From Pycnopodia helianthoides (Eukaryota; Echinodermata; Asteroidea; Forcipulatida; Asteriidae), in contig CM063246.1 of the NCBI GenBank assembly GCA_032158295.1, positions 13,603,276 to 13,667,275 on the forward strand: a stretch of 64,000 nt of DNA. Direction: 5' to 3'. The notes beneath the pieces were generated by a model. It was not told the origin of the DNA, did not search any database, and saw only the letters and a list, made by a program, of their open reading frames with translations. The translations under genes were made by a program, and so were the position numbers. Within the stretch, counting starts at the first letter, position 1; each line of letters starts with the position of its first letter. Shown here in pieces: positions 12,870-26,300 of this stretch.

Positions 12870-13978
12870 TAAAAACTTGATTTTCAGACTTGCTTTATGT
12901 TTGTTATGTTTGCTCAAAATTCCAATGGCAATCTCGGATTCTCTGTCTCAAAAATGTTCACTAAAAGATTGAATTTCAGAGGCTGAATTGCATGCAAGTA
13001 GCCTTTAAAAAATGCTCCGAAATTAAACTGCAAAGTACACTAAACGATTGTATGTTCAAAGTTGAATTGCCAGCCAACATTGTTATTGTAGGCAAGCCTT
13101 GAAGCCGTAAATAGTGGTTATGTGTTTGACATTAGATGTCTGTGTTTCTCCTGGCTAATTAACTGAGCATGGGTGGTAGAATTAGTCAAAGTTGGTACAA
13201 AGTTTCAAAGTATAAATTATGCAAACTTGCACAAGCCTCTACACAAAATTAATAAACAGGTGCATTCAATTCAATTCTGCAATGACATCTTGGGAGAGAT
13301 ATATAGTTTTTCAACATAATGACGGTGTTAACTTGAAAGGTACAGTAATTTATTAAAAGAGCAACCACACAATATCAACTTGTTGCCAATGGTGAAACCG
13401 TGTCAATTGTGTTTGCCTGTGGCATTCATTAAAAATGAATTATTGCTGTAAAACAGTCTACCAGGCTTGAATACAATGGCATTGAAATGGATACACTGAT
13501 CAATCAAGCATGTCAAGCATTGTACTGTACATGCATCCAGTCAATGATTCATGTTGGTCTTATTAAATTAATAGAACTCCTTTTTTTTTTAACAGATGCA
13601 AATTAATCAACACTTCTCAGTAAACCCTGGATCCCTTGATATCCATTGCTCCGCAGAGTATTCTATAACAGATGTAATGTGCAGAATTAAAACAAAATAA
13701 CATTTTTAATTACGTTTTTGTTATTGATAGACGGCCAGACTACACGTAATATAGACCAGTGCTGGTATTAGGCCTGTTTTTACTGATAAGTTTCAGGCCT
13801 GATAATTCATGGAGTCATCAGAGGCAATTGCCTTTGGTCATTGCCTTGGTGCCCCTTAAAATGTTCCAGTAGACACTTGTTGAGTAGACATTGAAATTTC
13901 CTTATTAGAGGTGACCTTTGCTAAGGAAAAACTGCCCTGCCCATTACATCAGTTAATTATAATATTTTATGACAAATT

Positions 13979-14367
13979 TAAAGGAACATTACAGAATTGG
14001 TAAGAAACTTGTAAAATATATACTTTTTTTATCACAGATTTACACAGAACTTACACGGTCTAAAGATGATTAGTAGAAAACATCCCTTGAAATATTTCTG
14101 TCTGAAATGCCATATTTGATGAGAAATGAATAAACTAATTTTCCGATTGGAGTTTATCACTCAGTGAGCGTTTTATTCATTTGTTGAATCTATATGATTT
14201 CATGCAAATGTGTAATCGGTTTTTCATTATTTTCTTGTGACCCAGATGGCCGATCGATCACAAACTTCTACAGGTTTGTCAGTTTATGTATATAGTGGAT
14301 TACATAAAGTGCTTACTCTGCCAGCAACTGTTTTGTTAGCAAAAACCAATTCTGTAATGCTCCTTTA
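13979..14367 (-). repeat. MITE family 1, full copy, reverse orientation
   Basis: Both ends carry the family's terminal inverted repeat (AAAGGAACATTACAGAATTG and its complement), and the element is flanked by TTTAAA-like sequence. The internal ATGATGATGATAG-type tract and the GATCGATCGGCCA core are shared with the other copies. It lies in the gene-free interval between CTU2 and the nucleotidase gene. Confidence 0.85.
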
Positions 14368-16253
14368 AAAAAACACTACATTTTAGACTGGCCTCACCAA
14401 TGTGATTTACCCATTAAAGACTCACAATAAGAGCAGGATCTCTGTATTTGTTGGGAGAATGCTGCAAAAAAAGTTTGTTTGCTTTTAAAACAACAACAAA
14501 TTACACCATCTGGGAAATTGTACATTATTATAGAAGTATTTCAATACAGTCAGCTAATTTTGACTGCATTTTAAGGAGCCAGTCTGAATATCCTGTACAG
14601 CATGTTTTTATGCCTGGCTAGTTACAGTTGACTAAATTAAAGCCATTAACATTGTATTGTCACTTTGCTGACTCAAGGCAAAACGTTCAGTGTTCGAAAC
14701 CTTTAATCTGAAATTGATGAAAAGTGTGGATTAAAAATGTATTGGACACCAGGAGAGTTTAATCAGTTGGAATTAGCTGTTAAGAGGAAGCTTGATGGTC
14801 GAGTCTCCATGGAGATGAGCGGAGTACAACAATGAACGCACAAAATAGCTTTGCAAGTGAGGATTGTGTAATGGAGTGGAGGGCTTCTTAGATCATCTGA
14901 AGGGTCTGGGGGGAGGCAAAGAAGTAGGACTTGCTATGAGACACTCGCAAAAAAGGAGAAAGGGCTTGATTGTTTTGTGTTTTACTTTGGTTTAGGTTGG
15001 TGGTCACTTTCCAGCCTGTTTTAACACCTGACATTTAAGAATAGTTTTTAATTCGGCCCCGATTGTACAATTTACATATAAATGGAAATGAAGTGTTTAC
15101 AATGCATCTCTCTCAAGGTTTTCCTGATCGTACTTGTAGGGCATTTAACTAGTGTACAACACAGATCAAAGGTTTCTAGTCAAATTCACTCCGGTTATCC
15201 TAATAATCTTAATGTGTGACTTTCACTCACAAATTGTATGCAGAGCCATCAACTCTCCCTGATTCTGCAGAAAGCTCCCTAAAAATAAACCGTCTTTCCA
15301 TGTCCTGATGAACAAATTTGAAAATCTCCCTGATTATGGAAACTTTTTTCCTGTTAATGTTATGTTGAATGTAATTCAAAATATTTCTGTGATTGTTGTA
15401 CCCCAAAAAAAACTGATTGCAGGATGCAAATATTGGCGGCTCTGTGTATATATATATATTTTTTCTAAATGTAACTGTAGCTGTACAGTATGGTTTATTA
15501 TAAAATGTTTCAGAGTGCTGTACTGCTAAATTCAATTTCTGATAATATAATTCTTCCTCACAAACTGTCAATTTTTCAAGAAACTTGTATTGTACAAGTG
15601 TACAGAGTCAACAATATTTTCTTGAAGATCATTAATCCTGATGTTTTTTCTCTCTAAATCTTGATTTTTTCGAGTTCAATTTTATTGTCCATCATCCAAA
15701 AAAGATGTCAAAATGCATCCTACTGTATGCTCAAGTAGTTTGATTAAAGAGTCCATTTGAAGAACATGTTCAGTATACAAGACATCAAAATATAGTTTTC
15801 TCAAAGCTGTTTTATTCCCGTTTGTCTACAGGTGTCAATATGTAGTATACTATGCAGTAACAAAGATGACAACTGGCTGATGATGGTTACAGTTTGTGTA
15901 CATGTACAGTACATGTTGAGTCTTGGCTGTATAACTCTCTGCTGCTTGGGGTATGGGATCAACATGCTCCCTGAGGTCAACTGCCGTCAAAGATCAAAAA
16001 CAAGAGGTGGCTAGATGGAGGGGACACATTCTTTATGGCAATGGTAAGTCAGTTTGCAAAGCAAATATCTTCATATATATTGCACATTCAATGAAATATT
16101 ACAGTTTCCTATTAAATGACTCACAACAAAGAGAAACGCCTTCTGCCAAGCTGCAACATGTGCAAAATCTGTAAGAATTTGAGGTCTGTTATTAGAAAAT
16201 GTTGGTAAATCGAGCGAGCAGTTTTATTCAGGGAAACTGTTTGTACGACATGT

Positions 16254-16632
16254 TACGACATTCATATAGTTTGGCATGGAATTAATCTGGACTACAGGCC
16301 AGAGGCCATTGTTCTTGGCGTTGGGCCAGTATAAATTTATAACCGGACAAGTCCGGCGATCTTGTGTTTTCAAAAATGATGTTGCAAATGTTGACTTTGA
16401 GTCAGATATTACTTTCAATTCTGTTGAGTGTGAAAATATTACCCATAAGAAAAATAAGATAAATCTTCTGTGTTCAAATAAAAACAGTTTATTTTGACCC
16501 TGCGGATAGTTTTTTTTTGTAATTTTGATTTTTTTCTTCTGACAAATTGTGTTGTCCAGTAATAGTTTTGAGCTAAAAGCTCTGCGGTTTTGTGGATTTT
16601 CCTCTAAAAAATTTGAGCCCTGACGCAAAGAG
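16254..16632 (+). repeat. Dispersed repeat, GGCCAGAGGCCATTGTTCTT type
   Basis: It shares GGCCA.AGGCCA.TGTTCTT, CTTGTGTTTT and the right end AAATTTGAGCCCTG-like text with 22520-22880. Shorter relatives lie near 17000-17290. It is noncoding. Confidence 0.65.
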
Positions 16633-19600
16633 TATGGGGGGGGGGTGTCAGAGGCTGATATTACTATGTCTTAATCAATAGAGGAAACACATTCATTGGG
16701 AAATTATGCTGGGTTTTTATACTGACATTCAGTCAAAATGTTGATGATGATCAGGGCTCAATTTACTGACAGAATGTTTTCACAAGACCAGTATCAATTA
16801 GAACAAATTCCCGCACAGTTTAACATGTATTTAACTGTTTTTATTTGAACAAGCATTGCACAAAATTAAGGGAAGATTTATCTCATTTGTCTTTGTAGGT
16901 TTTAAGTGTACTTCATTACTCATTACAGAATTGAAAGTTATTTATCAGACTCAAAGTCAACATTTGAACATAATTTGGTTTTTTCTTCAAGATATTACAC
17001 AGTGAGGTATTGTTAAAATGCAATATGAAAAACACAAGACCGAATTTACTGGCCCAACACTAAAACTACTGGCCTGCTGTGCATTCCAGTGTAAAAATTC
17101 AAGCCCTGCATTTACAACTTTGGAAATGTTGAGAATTTACACAGTGAGGTATTGTTAAAATAAAATATTAAAAAACACAAGATCAAATTTACTGGCCAAA
17201 CGCTAAAACTACTGCCCTGTTGTGCTTTCCAGTGTAAAAATTCAAGCCCTGCATTTACAACCTTGGAAATGTTGAGAATTTGTGATGATCCCTTCACATT
17301 GTATAGTCCTAATTAAGATAACGCGGCTACAAGCAAAAGTACTTTAACAAAACAAAAGCAATTGAAACGGTTGAATGGAGGCAGAACCCTTTTAAGCCAA
17401 TTGTTCTAATTGCTTTCAGTGTAAGTACTGCAGTAGTTCTGTATAGATACTATTCAACCAAATTAAAACTCAAAGACTTTGATAGGCCTACACAATTGGT
17501 TTTGGGGAGAGAAAATTATCTCCAGTGCTCTCGTTTCAAAGAATACTAACCAACCTCAGTCTTGAGGGATTTTGTGCATTCGGCAAATTAATTAAAAAAA
17601 AAAATTGTATGTAGGGGACAATTTTCTTGCAAGTCATATTTCATACTGACATATTTCTTAGGAAATTTTGATTTATGTATTAATAATACTCAATTTATTT
17701 GTGAATTATTTACCAATCATGTCTCAGAGTATACTTATCATGGTTTCAAGATTGTAACACACTTTCGGATAAATGAATTCATAATTCTTTTAGATCACTG
17801 CCAACCATGTGTGGTACATGTACCTCTAACTGAGACTGTATATTAATGCTGAGGGACGGCCTCATTTAGTTGCTTCTGCATGACTTGCGCCTCTGCTACT
17901 TTTTATCTTTGTGTAGGCCATTCCAATTTTATTAGTTGGTTTACTGTTGAAGCCTTTGTTGTAGAGCCATTCATGTGTTCGGTGGCAGAATAATAAATAA
18001 ATCTCACAAAGAGTGTACTCTGATTTATTCATCCATTCATTATTTTAATTTATTTATTCATTCATTCATTCATTTATTCATTCGCTCATTTGTTGAACAT
18101 TTATTTCTAATGTGCAGAAACAATTTGATTAAAATAATACAAAAGAATAATTGTTTATGGTATTAAACAGAAATTGAAACGATGCCAAATACTTGAATAT
18201 AGGCTTTTTAGAACTGATATGGAATTGCGAGACGGAGGCAAATTGATGTCCAAATGGATTTAAATAAGAAACACTTAACATTATCATTTTTATTTTTATA
18301 CGTTTTCATCTCTGACAACCTTTTTTCAGCATCTAAAAATCCGTAAACCAACATTTTTGCAGGGGGGTGCTCAATTTAACTCTCTTTTAAACTTTCTATT
18401 TTGTTACTTTTTTGTGATGCATAGGACGTTGGATGTAATAGGTGTCTTATATTGGGTTTTTCTTCACCATCATTGGTACTAGATGCTTTTATTTTTCCTT
18501 GGGGAGGGAGGTGGATACATTGTTCAAACATTTATGGGAAATTCTCAGTGTTTTTATTCTGGTTTTGAATAGAAGAATGGGTGTAATCATAGACATTTTA
18601 GTGTGTTTTTTAATATCTGAACTTGTTTTCAAAGCAGCATAATGTACGTGTATTACTTCAAAACTTAAATGAAGGTTAGTTTTAAGACGTGTTTTTATTG
18701 ACAATTTTTTTTAAATCGCTCCAAAAACCACCATGCACAGTATGTGTACTCATAAATTATGTAGCCTTGCACTGTGTTCATACAGTTCTTTCGGACATAA
18801 TGGCTCTCTGACTAATAATACATAACATTCACTCCACTGTGGAATTAGGACTAGTAATAATTTTATTGAAATTCAAATTCTTCATTTTCATCTTCATGGT
18901 TTGGAAAACAATGACAGCAGTTAGATAAAAAGTAATGTGACAAAATTATGGTAATGTTTTCCAAGAAGGAATGCAGTGAGGCAGGTAATTGGCTGAGGTA
19001 CGTTTACACAATTTGTGCTGGGGGGGGGGGCATTAGACATGTTAATAATTAATCTTGTCAATGGTTATTGAAGCTAAGATAACACAATTTAAGTAATTTG
19101 TATCCATCTTGTAATAAGTCAGTCTAGACATTAATTATTCATACATGTAAATGCACTTGAACTGGGCGAGAGCCATGACTGTTACCGTGGTAGCAGTTAG
19201 TGTCATCAACAGTAGCTGTTGTCAATATACAGCTTTTTTATGAGAGATGGTGCATCTGTATGGATACATAGTGTGTGTCATTTTATACAAATACTCTATA
19301 TTCAAATGTATCTTATTATCAGGGCTTGAATGACAAGTTGAGTGATGACCCAATGCTAAAATCACTGGACTGTGGACAACAGGTCGACCAGTTGAATGCT
19401 CATGTATAATGCTTTTTTTTTTTTTTTACTAAAATTTGTTAGCTCACCTTCAAAAGAATACAAGATACATGTGTGTGTATATATTTAAAAATAATCAGTG
19501 ATCTAGACAGATAATGAGTGTTGTTTTTAAAAGCGTACCCCCAGGTACGTTATTCTAATCATGATGCTCTCGTTTTTCTACAAAACAAATTGTGAAATTT

Positions 19601-20011
19601 CCCCCCAAAATCAATAAAGGTCCTCAGGTTTTCAAGAAAAAAAGGGATATAACAAAAATAATTTATATATATTTTTTTTAGTGCATTTTGTTTACAGCTA
19701 AAAAAGAATGGTTTAAAAAAAATGTACATTATTATGGTAGAATATATATCAGTCCTTTTGTGGAAAGCATTTTGAACAAAGTAAGCCTTCACCAACTTCG
19801 ACTGCAAAATATTTGTTTGAGAGAAAATACATGTAGGCTGTTAACATGTAAGTTGTTAACATGTAAGTTGTTAACATGTTGGTTGACTTTGTTAACATTA
19901 CAAACAGTAATTACAAACTATGTTGGATAACACAGGTTGTTCAAATAAAAAATGCATACACTCCAAAAGGCACCCAGGCACCCCTCCGGTGAATACGTAT
20001 ATGTGTAACAC

Positions 20012-20293
20012 AATGTCCAAATTAACTGCTTCAGCAGTGGCTGTTGACCCCCTTGCACAACACGCAGCGCACTTACACGCATCTTTCCTATCTACATTTA
20101 GGGAGTCAAAATGTACACAAAGGAATTGACGACACCCCCCCCCCCCCCATGGTGAAATGGTAGCACACATTGGCACATTGTGTGTTCTGCGTTGTGCAAG
20201 GGGGCAATGAACAAAATGCTGGGGAAAAAAATTCTTTCAACATTGCTAGAACAGCCATAGCCACATTGAAAGTCGCTAATTAATTTGGACATG
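20012..20293. repeat. Inverted-repeat element just upstream of the nucleotidase open frame
   Basis: Ends ATGTCCAAATTAACTG and (complemented) ATGTCCAAATTAATTAG pair, and so do inner arms CCCCCTTGCACAACACGCAG and CTGCGTTGTGCAAGGGGG. It contains a C-run at 20129. It ends 27 bases before the Met at 20320, which makes that Met doubtful as the true start. Confidence 0.78.
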
Positions 20294-20319
20294 GCTTAAG
20301 GCTCAGTGTATGATGAAAT

Positions 20320-23300
20320 TTGTCATGTGTGGCCCCAATTGTACCGATGTTTGAGTGCACCGATAACAAACACAGAATTAGGAAAACAATAGTACACAAT
20401 ATTTCTTCTTCATTTTTGAAAAAAGGTCTAGATGACTCAACGCCAAACCTAAGTCGCAAGTCCTCCTACCAGCGCAAACTCTCAGCCGAAATCAAAGCAA
20501 TGTACACCACCCATGCAACGGTAACCATAACCATCCTCCACTTCAACGATGTGTACAATGTGGAGCCAAAGGACAGGGAGCCAGTGGGTGGAGCGGCACG
20601 CTTTGCTACGATCATCAAGAGTTTCCTGCCTGAGAACCCACTCGTCTTCTTCAGTGGAGATGCTTTGAATCCGTCCATCAGTAAGAATTGTTTGGGTTAC
20701 TTAATATATAATTGGCTTAAAAGAAGGAGGAAAAGAAATGGCAACCCTTGATTCCTAACGATACCAAGTTTTCAAAAAAAAAATTTAAAATTTTGTATGC
20801 AAGTTCACAGCTCTTTTTAACCAACTCCAGTTGATTGCTCCTCGTCAGAGATTGAATTTGAAGAACAATCTCCACAAAATGATAACAAAAGTGACTCTCT
20901 TTCTTTTGACTTATTTGACAAACGCTATGTTCAGGAGATGAGATTTCGACTTGAAAACCTAGACAACAAATTATTACTCAAAACATTTGTTTATATGTTA
21001 ACACTTATCCAGACTTTTTGTCTTAATGCTAAACTTACTGAGCTCTGGTATTTTGAGTTCTGCTTGTGTTGAGTTTTGATGAATTTAAACATTAGGGGTG
21101 ATTTTAAGGACTGTTTTTAGTGACTTCTTACTCTATCGTTCTGCTTTAACTAATTTTCATGCAGTGAGTAATGTGACAAGAGGTCAGCATATGGTGCCAG
21201 TTCTGAATGCAATGAAAGTCAACACTGCTGTATATGGCAACCATGACTTTGGTAATAAACAGTAACAACTTTATAATCATTATATGACATGACATTCATC
21301 TTTCATTCAAAACTTGTAGTTGTTGTTGTCGTTGATGTCATCATTGTTGTCATTGTTGTTGTCTTCTTCTGTCTTATTCTTTTTGTTTTCTTGTTCTTTG
21401 TCTTGTTCTTTGTCTTGTTCTTTGTCTTGTTCTTTGTCTTGTTCTTTGTCTTGTTCTTTGTCTTGTTCTTTGTCTTGTTCTTTGTCTTGTTCTTTGTCTT
21501 GTTCTTTGTCTTCTTCTTTGTCTTCTTCTTTGTCCCCTTCTTTGTCATCTTTATTGTCTTCTTCTTTGTCTTCTTTATTGTCTTCTTTGTCTTCTTCATT
21601 GTCTTCTTTGTCTTCTTCTTTGTCATCTTTATTGTCTTCTTCTTTGTCTTCATTGTCTTCTTTGTCTTCTTCATTGTCTTCTTTGTCTTCTTCTTTGTCT
21701 TCTTTTTTGTCTGGTTCTTTGTCTGGTTCTTTGTCTTCTTCATTGTCTTCTTCATTGTCTTCTTCCCTGTCTTCTTCATTGTCTTCTTCTTTGTCTTCTT
21801 CATTGTCTTCTTCTTTGTCTTCTTCATTGTCTTCTTCTTTGTCTTCTTCTTTGTCTTCTTCTTTGATTTTCAACATCTACTCTCTAAACATATCATCTCT
21901 TAATTTTCTTCTCAGGTTTGCTTTCATCTGCTTAGCTTATTTTCTCCTCATACCTACATGTTCATACCGGCAACAGTGTTCAATGCATGGATTTCATATA
22001 AATATAAATAATTTTTATAATTTAAGGAGCTTTTCAAGTTTCTAGTGTAGGAATAATCCAGGGAGTTTTGGATTAGCACTACACACCTCAACGTAAACAG
22101 ACTCCCAAACAAGAAATCATGTTATCTCCAACAATTCACTAGAAACCTTAAAAAAACACTTACTCATAATGCTCCGAAAACTTCATGTTTATTTACAGTG
22201 CATGAATTTTTGTTTTCAACAGTTTTTAATTGTCCACTGTCTTGTCCTTTGTCTGTATCTTGTCTGTCAATTCTTCAAGGCTCTGAGGCTTTGCTTCACC
22301 TAAACCTAAATGGTGTCCATCGATTTACAGTGTACAATCACATTATCATGACAACTTTCTGTGTAGTCAATTATAATCATATTTGTGTTTACCTTTATAC
22401 CAGTGCTGTCCGAGTCCTTCGGAAACAAATCCTCAGGCATACCACTCGGGTGGGATTTGAACCCACGACCCCTGCATTTTTGAGCAGATTATGTTTATGC
22501 CACAGTAATTGATATATCGAGGGCTCGGAATTTACACTCGACCACAGGCCAAAGGCCAGTGTTCTTAGCTTTGAGCCAGTGAATTTACGACAAGTCGGTG
22601 GTCTTGTGTTTTTGGAGAACAATACCTCACCTCATCTTTAATTAGAAACAATATGTTCAAATGTTGACTTTTAGTCTGATAAATATCTTTCAATTCTGTT
22701 GAATATGAAAGTATTACTTAACATAAAAACAGTTCAATTTTTGACACTGAGTAAAAAAAGATGTTCTCATAATATTATTCTGGTCTTGTAACAAATTTTC
22801 TGGTCCAGTAACATTTTTGAGCTGCAAGCCCTGCGGTCTTTTGGATTTTGATCACCAAATTAAAGTCCTGATATCATCAACTTAAAAGGACAGCATTTAA
22901 ACAAATGTGAATGAATGAATGAATTCCTGGATTTATGAAAACTTTACTTTATGAGAGATATAAACTGAAAAAGGAAGCATTGATGGAATGTCTATTTTGA
23001 TTGGTATTTTTGGTGTGTGTCAAGATTTTGGAGTGGATGAGCTGGAAGACATAGTCCGCGATACTAACTTCCCATGGATGATGAGCAACGTGATTGATAA
23101 CTTTACTGGACAACCATTGGCTGATGGCTTAGTCACACGCATGATCACATGCCAGGACAAGAAGGTGAATCTTCTTTCTTTTTTTAGCATCCTGGAACAA
23201 ACCATAGTTTTTGAGAAAACTTTTCAAATATCTGTCTTTTCAAAGACGAATTCAGTACTTTTTTTTGCATCAGAAATATTTTTGAGGTACATAAAAAAAT

Positions 23301-26300
23301 CAATGAATAATAAAGTATTTAAGTCCAAATTAAATTCCAATGATTTTATTTCGTGGGAATTGGCTCTGTAACTTGGAAAGGGCAAAGAGAACTTTGTATT
23401 GTTAAGTGTCAGGTTATAAACCACATATTGACAAAATTGGGAGACTGTCAGCATTAGGGCTAGCTAGCTCAGTTGGTGGAGCGCCGGCACACTAATCTGG
23501 AGGTTGCAGGTTCAAATCCTGCTTTAGTAAATTTTTCTTTGTTCATCCCAAAATTGATTGTTAAGTGTGTGAAACTTATTTCCCTTTGTTAGATTGGATT
23601 GATTGGTCTAGTGGAAGAGGAGTGGCTTGTAACCTTAGCCACCATTGACAGAGAGAATCTAACGTACATTGATTATGTCATACAAGGCAATAAACTTGCC
23701 CAAGACCTCAAGCAACAGGTAAGTGCAAGGGTTAGAGGAAATTAGTGGATACTAGTTTTGAAGACACTGGACACCTTTGGTAATTGTCAAAGACCAGTCT
23801 TCTCACTTGGTGTATCTCAACATATGCACAAAATAACAAACCTGTGAAAATTTGAACTCAATTGGTCGTCGAAGTTGCGAGATAATAATGGAAGAAAAAA
23901 CGCCCTTGTCACACGAAGTTGTGTGCTTTCAGATGCTGGATTTCAAGACCTCACGCGTGAGGTCTCAAAATCAATTCAAATATTTACTTCTTTCTCAAAA
24001 ACTACGTTACTTCAGAGGAAGCCGTTTCTCACAATGTTTTTTACTATCAACAGCTCTCCATTGCTCGTTACCAAGTAAGCTTTTATGCTTACAGTTTTGA
24101 GTAATTACCAATAGTGTCCAGTGCGTTTAAATGGTGGTCAGTTTTTGTAAACAAAAGAAAGGTCTATTGACCTAATTCACCTGACCTCATCATCTCAGCA
24201 GTATTAGTGCAAATTTTAGTCAACGCGGTGTTTATACACGCCTACCTCTTGGTTGACTCCCAAAATGGTTAGCTTGGCACACAGTCACGGCATGTGACAT
24301 ACATGCAAAGATGGATTCAACGAGGTGCTGAATTTTTAATTAAGGTGTCTGAAAGACACCCAGATATCGACTGGCTAACACGACGTGTGGGTCTGTGAGT
24401 GTAGTGAAAGGAACATCAATAATCCAAGGTAAAGTCTTGTCCTTGACATTTTACAAGGTTCTGCAATAATAAAAATTGAATCAATTGAGAATGACTGTAT
24501 TTGGCCCGAGGGTGCTGTTGTACAACAACAACTTGGCAGATATCTGATAATCGCACATTAAGTGTATGTTCATTTTTCCTTGATGGAGCTAGAATCATTG
24601 CTTCTTATTGGTCAACAGCCGTGGGTTATTTTTATTTCTCACTCTGAAATCCCATATTATCTTCAAGCAAAGTTGAATCCTTTATCTAATTGGACGACCC
24701 ATAGCAACGAAAGGTGTGACATAAACCTACATCACACGGCCAATATCACACCCTGCGTATTACGCTGCTCCAACTCCACGTATTGCGCTATTTTAAGCTA
24801 AGTATATGCAAAATGAACAGCCATTCGAACACCGCGTATTGCATTAATCTACACAAGTTTGCTTGAAAATGAATATTACGCACAGGCTCTTGGAATACGG
24901 ATATTTAGCAAGTCTGCCTTCAGTCATGTTGGATATGGGATGCAGAAGTGCTATATTTTTTGTATTCCACTATGACTAATAATGGCACATGTACACAATA
25001 TGTGTTGGTTTTAAAATCAGTCCTTGAGACTAACTTTAGGTCCAACATTTCCAAGAGTACATCGATCTGAAATTCATCTTGTTTTAAGTTGTTTTTGTGC
25101 AAATCATCAGAAACAATCGAAACACCTGAATGAGGTTGAAACCTTAAAAGAAAGAAACAGAACATTACTGTTACTTGTCCTTGTTATCTTTGTCTGCAAG
25201 TTAACTTGAGGAGATTAGTTGTTATTCCTACATGATGTCACTAATGACAAATGCCATGCAGCCTGGACATAGAAGAAATCTTCCATTGTATGAAGATGCA
25301 AGTGTACGATGTTTAGCAACTTTTATTATGACGAAAGGGGATCATCTGTAAAACTTACTAGCAGCAGGTCTAGAATGACACGGAGGTCATGGCCTCTGTT
25401 GCCCTGTTGACAATAATCTTTGCCCAAGAAACTTAACTCTAGAATGTAAATATGAAATGAAGATAAACACATAAAGCAGTTGAAACTATTACTGCATTCG
25501 GTGCATCTTTTTGCACAATCTTTATTTCTTTAATGATAGGCAAGTACTGTCTTATTCCATTATTGTTTCAATAAACATTGTTAAAGGAACATTACAGAAT
25601 TTGTTTTTGCTATCAAAACAGTTGCTGGCAGTGTAAGCACTTTATGTAATCCACCATATACATAAACTGACAAACCTGTAGAAGTTTGAGATCGATCGGC
25701 CATCTGGGTCACGAGAAAACAGTGAAAAACCGATTACACATTTGCATGAAATCATATATATTCAACAAATGAATAAAACGCTCACTGAGCGATAAACTCC
25801 AATCGGAAAATTAATTTATTCATGTCTCATCAAATATGGCATTTCAGACAGAAATATTTCAAGGGATGTTTTCTACTATCATCATCATTAGACCGTGTAA
25901 GTTTTATGTAAATCTGTGATCAAAAAGTATATTTTAGAAGTTTTTTCTTACCGATTCTGTAATGTTCCTTTAAAAGTTTTTTTCTTACCAATTCTGTAAT
26001 GTTCCTTTAAAGATCTTCCAGTGGCAGTGCTCTTTGCAAAATAAAAATGGCTTTGCCCTCTCAAAGATGAAATTTCAGGCCTGCAGCTGCTGTACAATAC
26101 TTGATTTACGTTGAAGTTGTGCTCATATGTGAATTGAACTGGAATTGATTGTATTCTTGATAGGGGGCTGATTATGTGATAGCTCTAACACACATGAGGA
26201 TGCCTAATGATATACGACTAGCAGAGAATGTGGAGGATATTGACTTGATACTTGGAGGACACGACCATGACTATGAAATTATTGAGGTAAACACAGATTT

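Larger units (their letters stand above)
11500..20000. other. Gene-free interval between CTU2 and the nucleotidase gene
   Basis: No open frame with plausible splice context or recognisable protein was found on either strand. The interval is AT-rich, with the MITE at 13979, the palindromes at 11948 and 12473, a repeat at 16254, a (TTCA)n stretch near 18030-18090 and a 15-bp tandem (GTTAACATGTAAGTT) near 19838-19880. Confidence 0.6.

Noticed and set aside
15227..16628. Open frames of 73-134 codons on both strands
   Set aside because: They have AT-driven composition, no domain, and no splice-site support; part overlaps a dispersed repeat.
21289..22045. Long open frames of 174-241 codons on both strands
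   Set aside because: All come from the 12-bp minisatellite, whose period is a multiple of three. The region is an intron between two solid exons.
23458..23530. Functional tRNA gene
   Set aside because: The D-arm and T-arm look right, but the acceptor stem does not pair, the anticodon stem is mismatched, and the following tail recurs elsewhere as part of a SINE.
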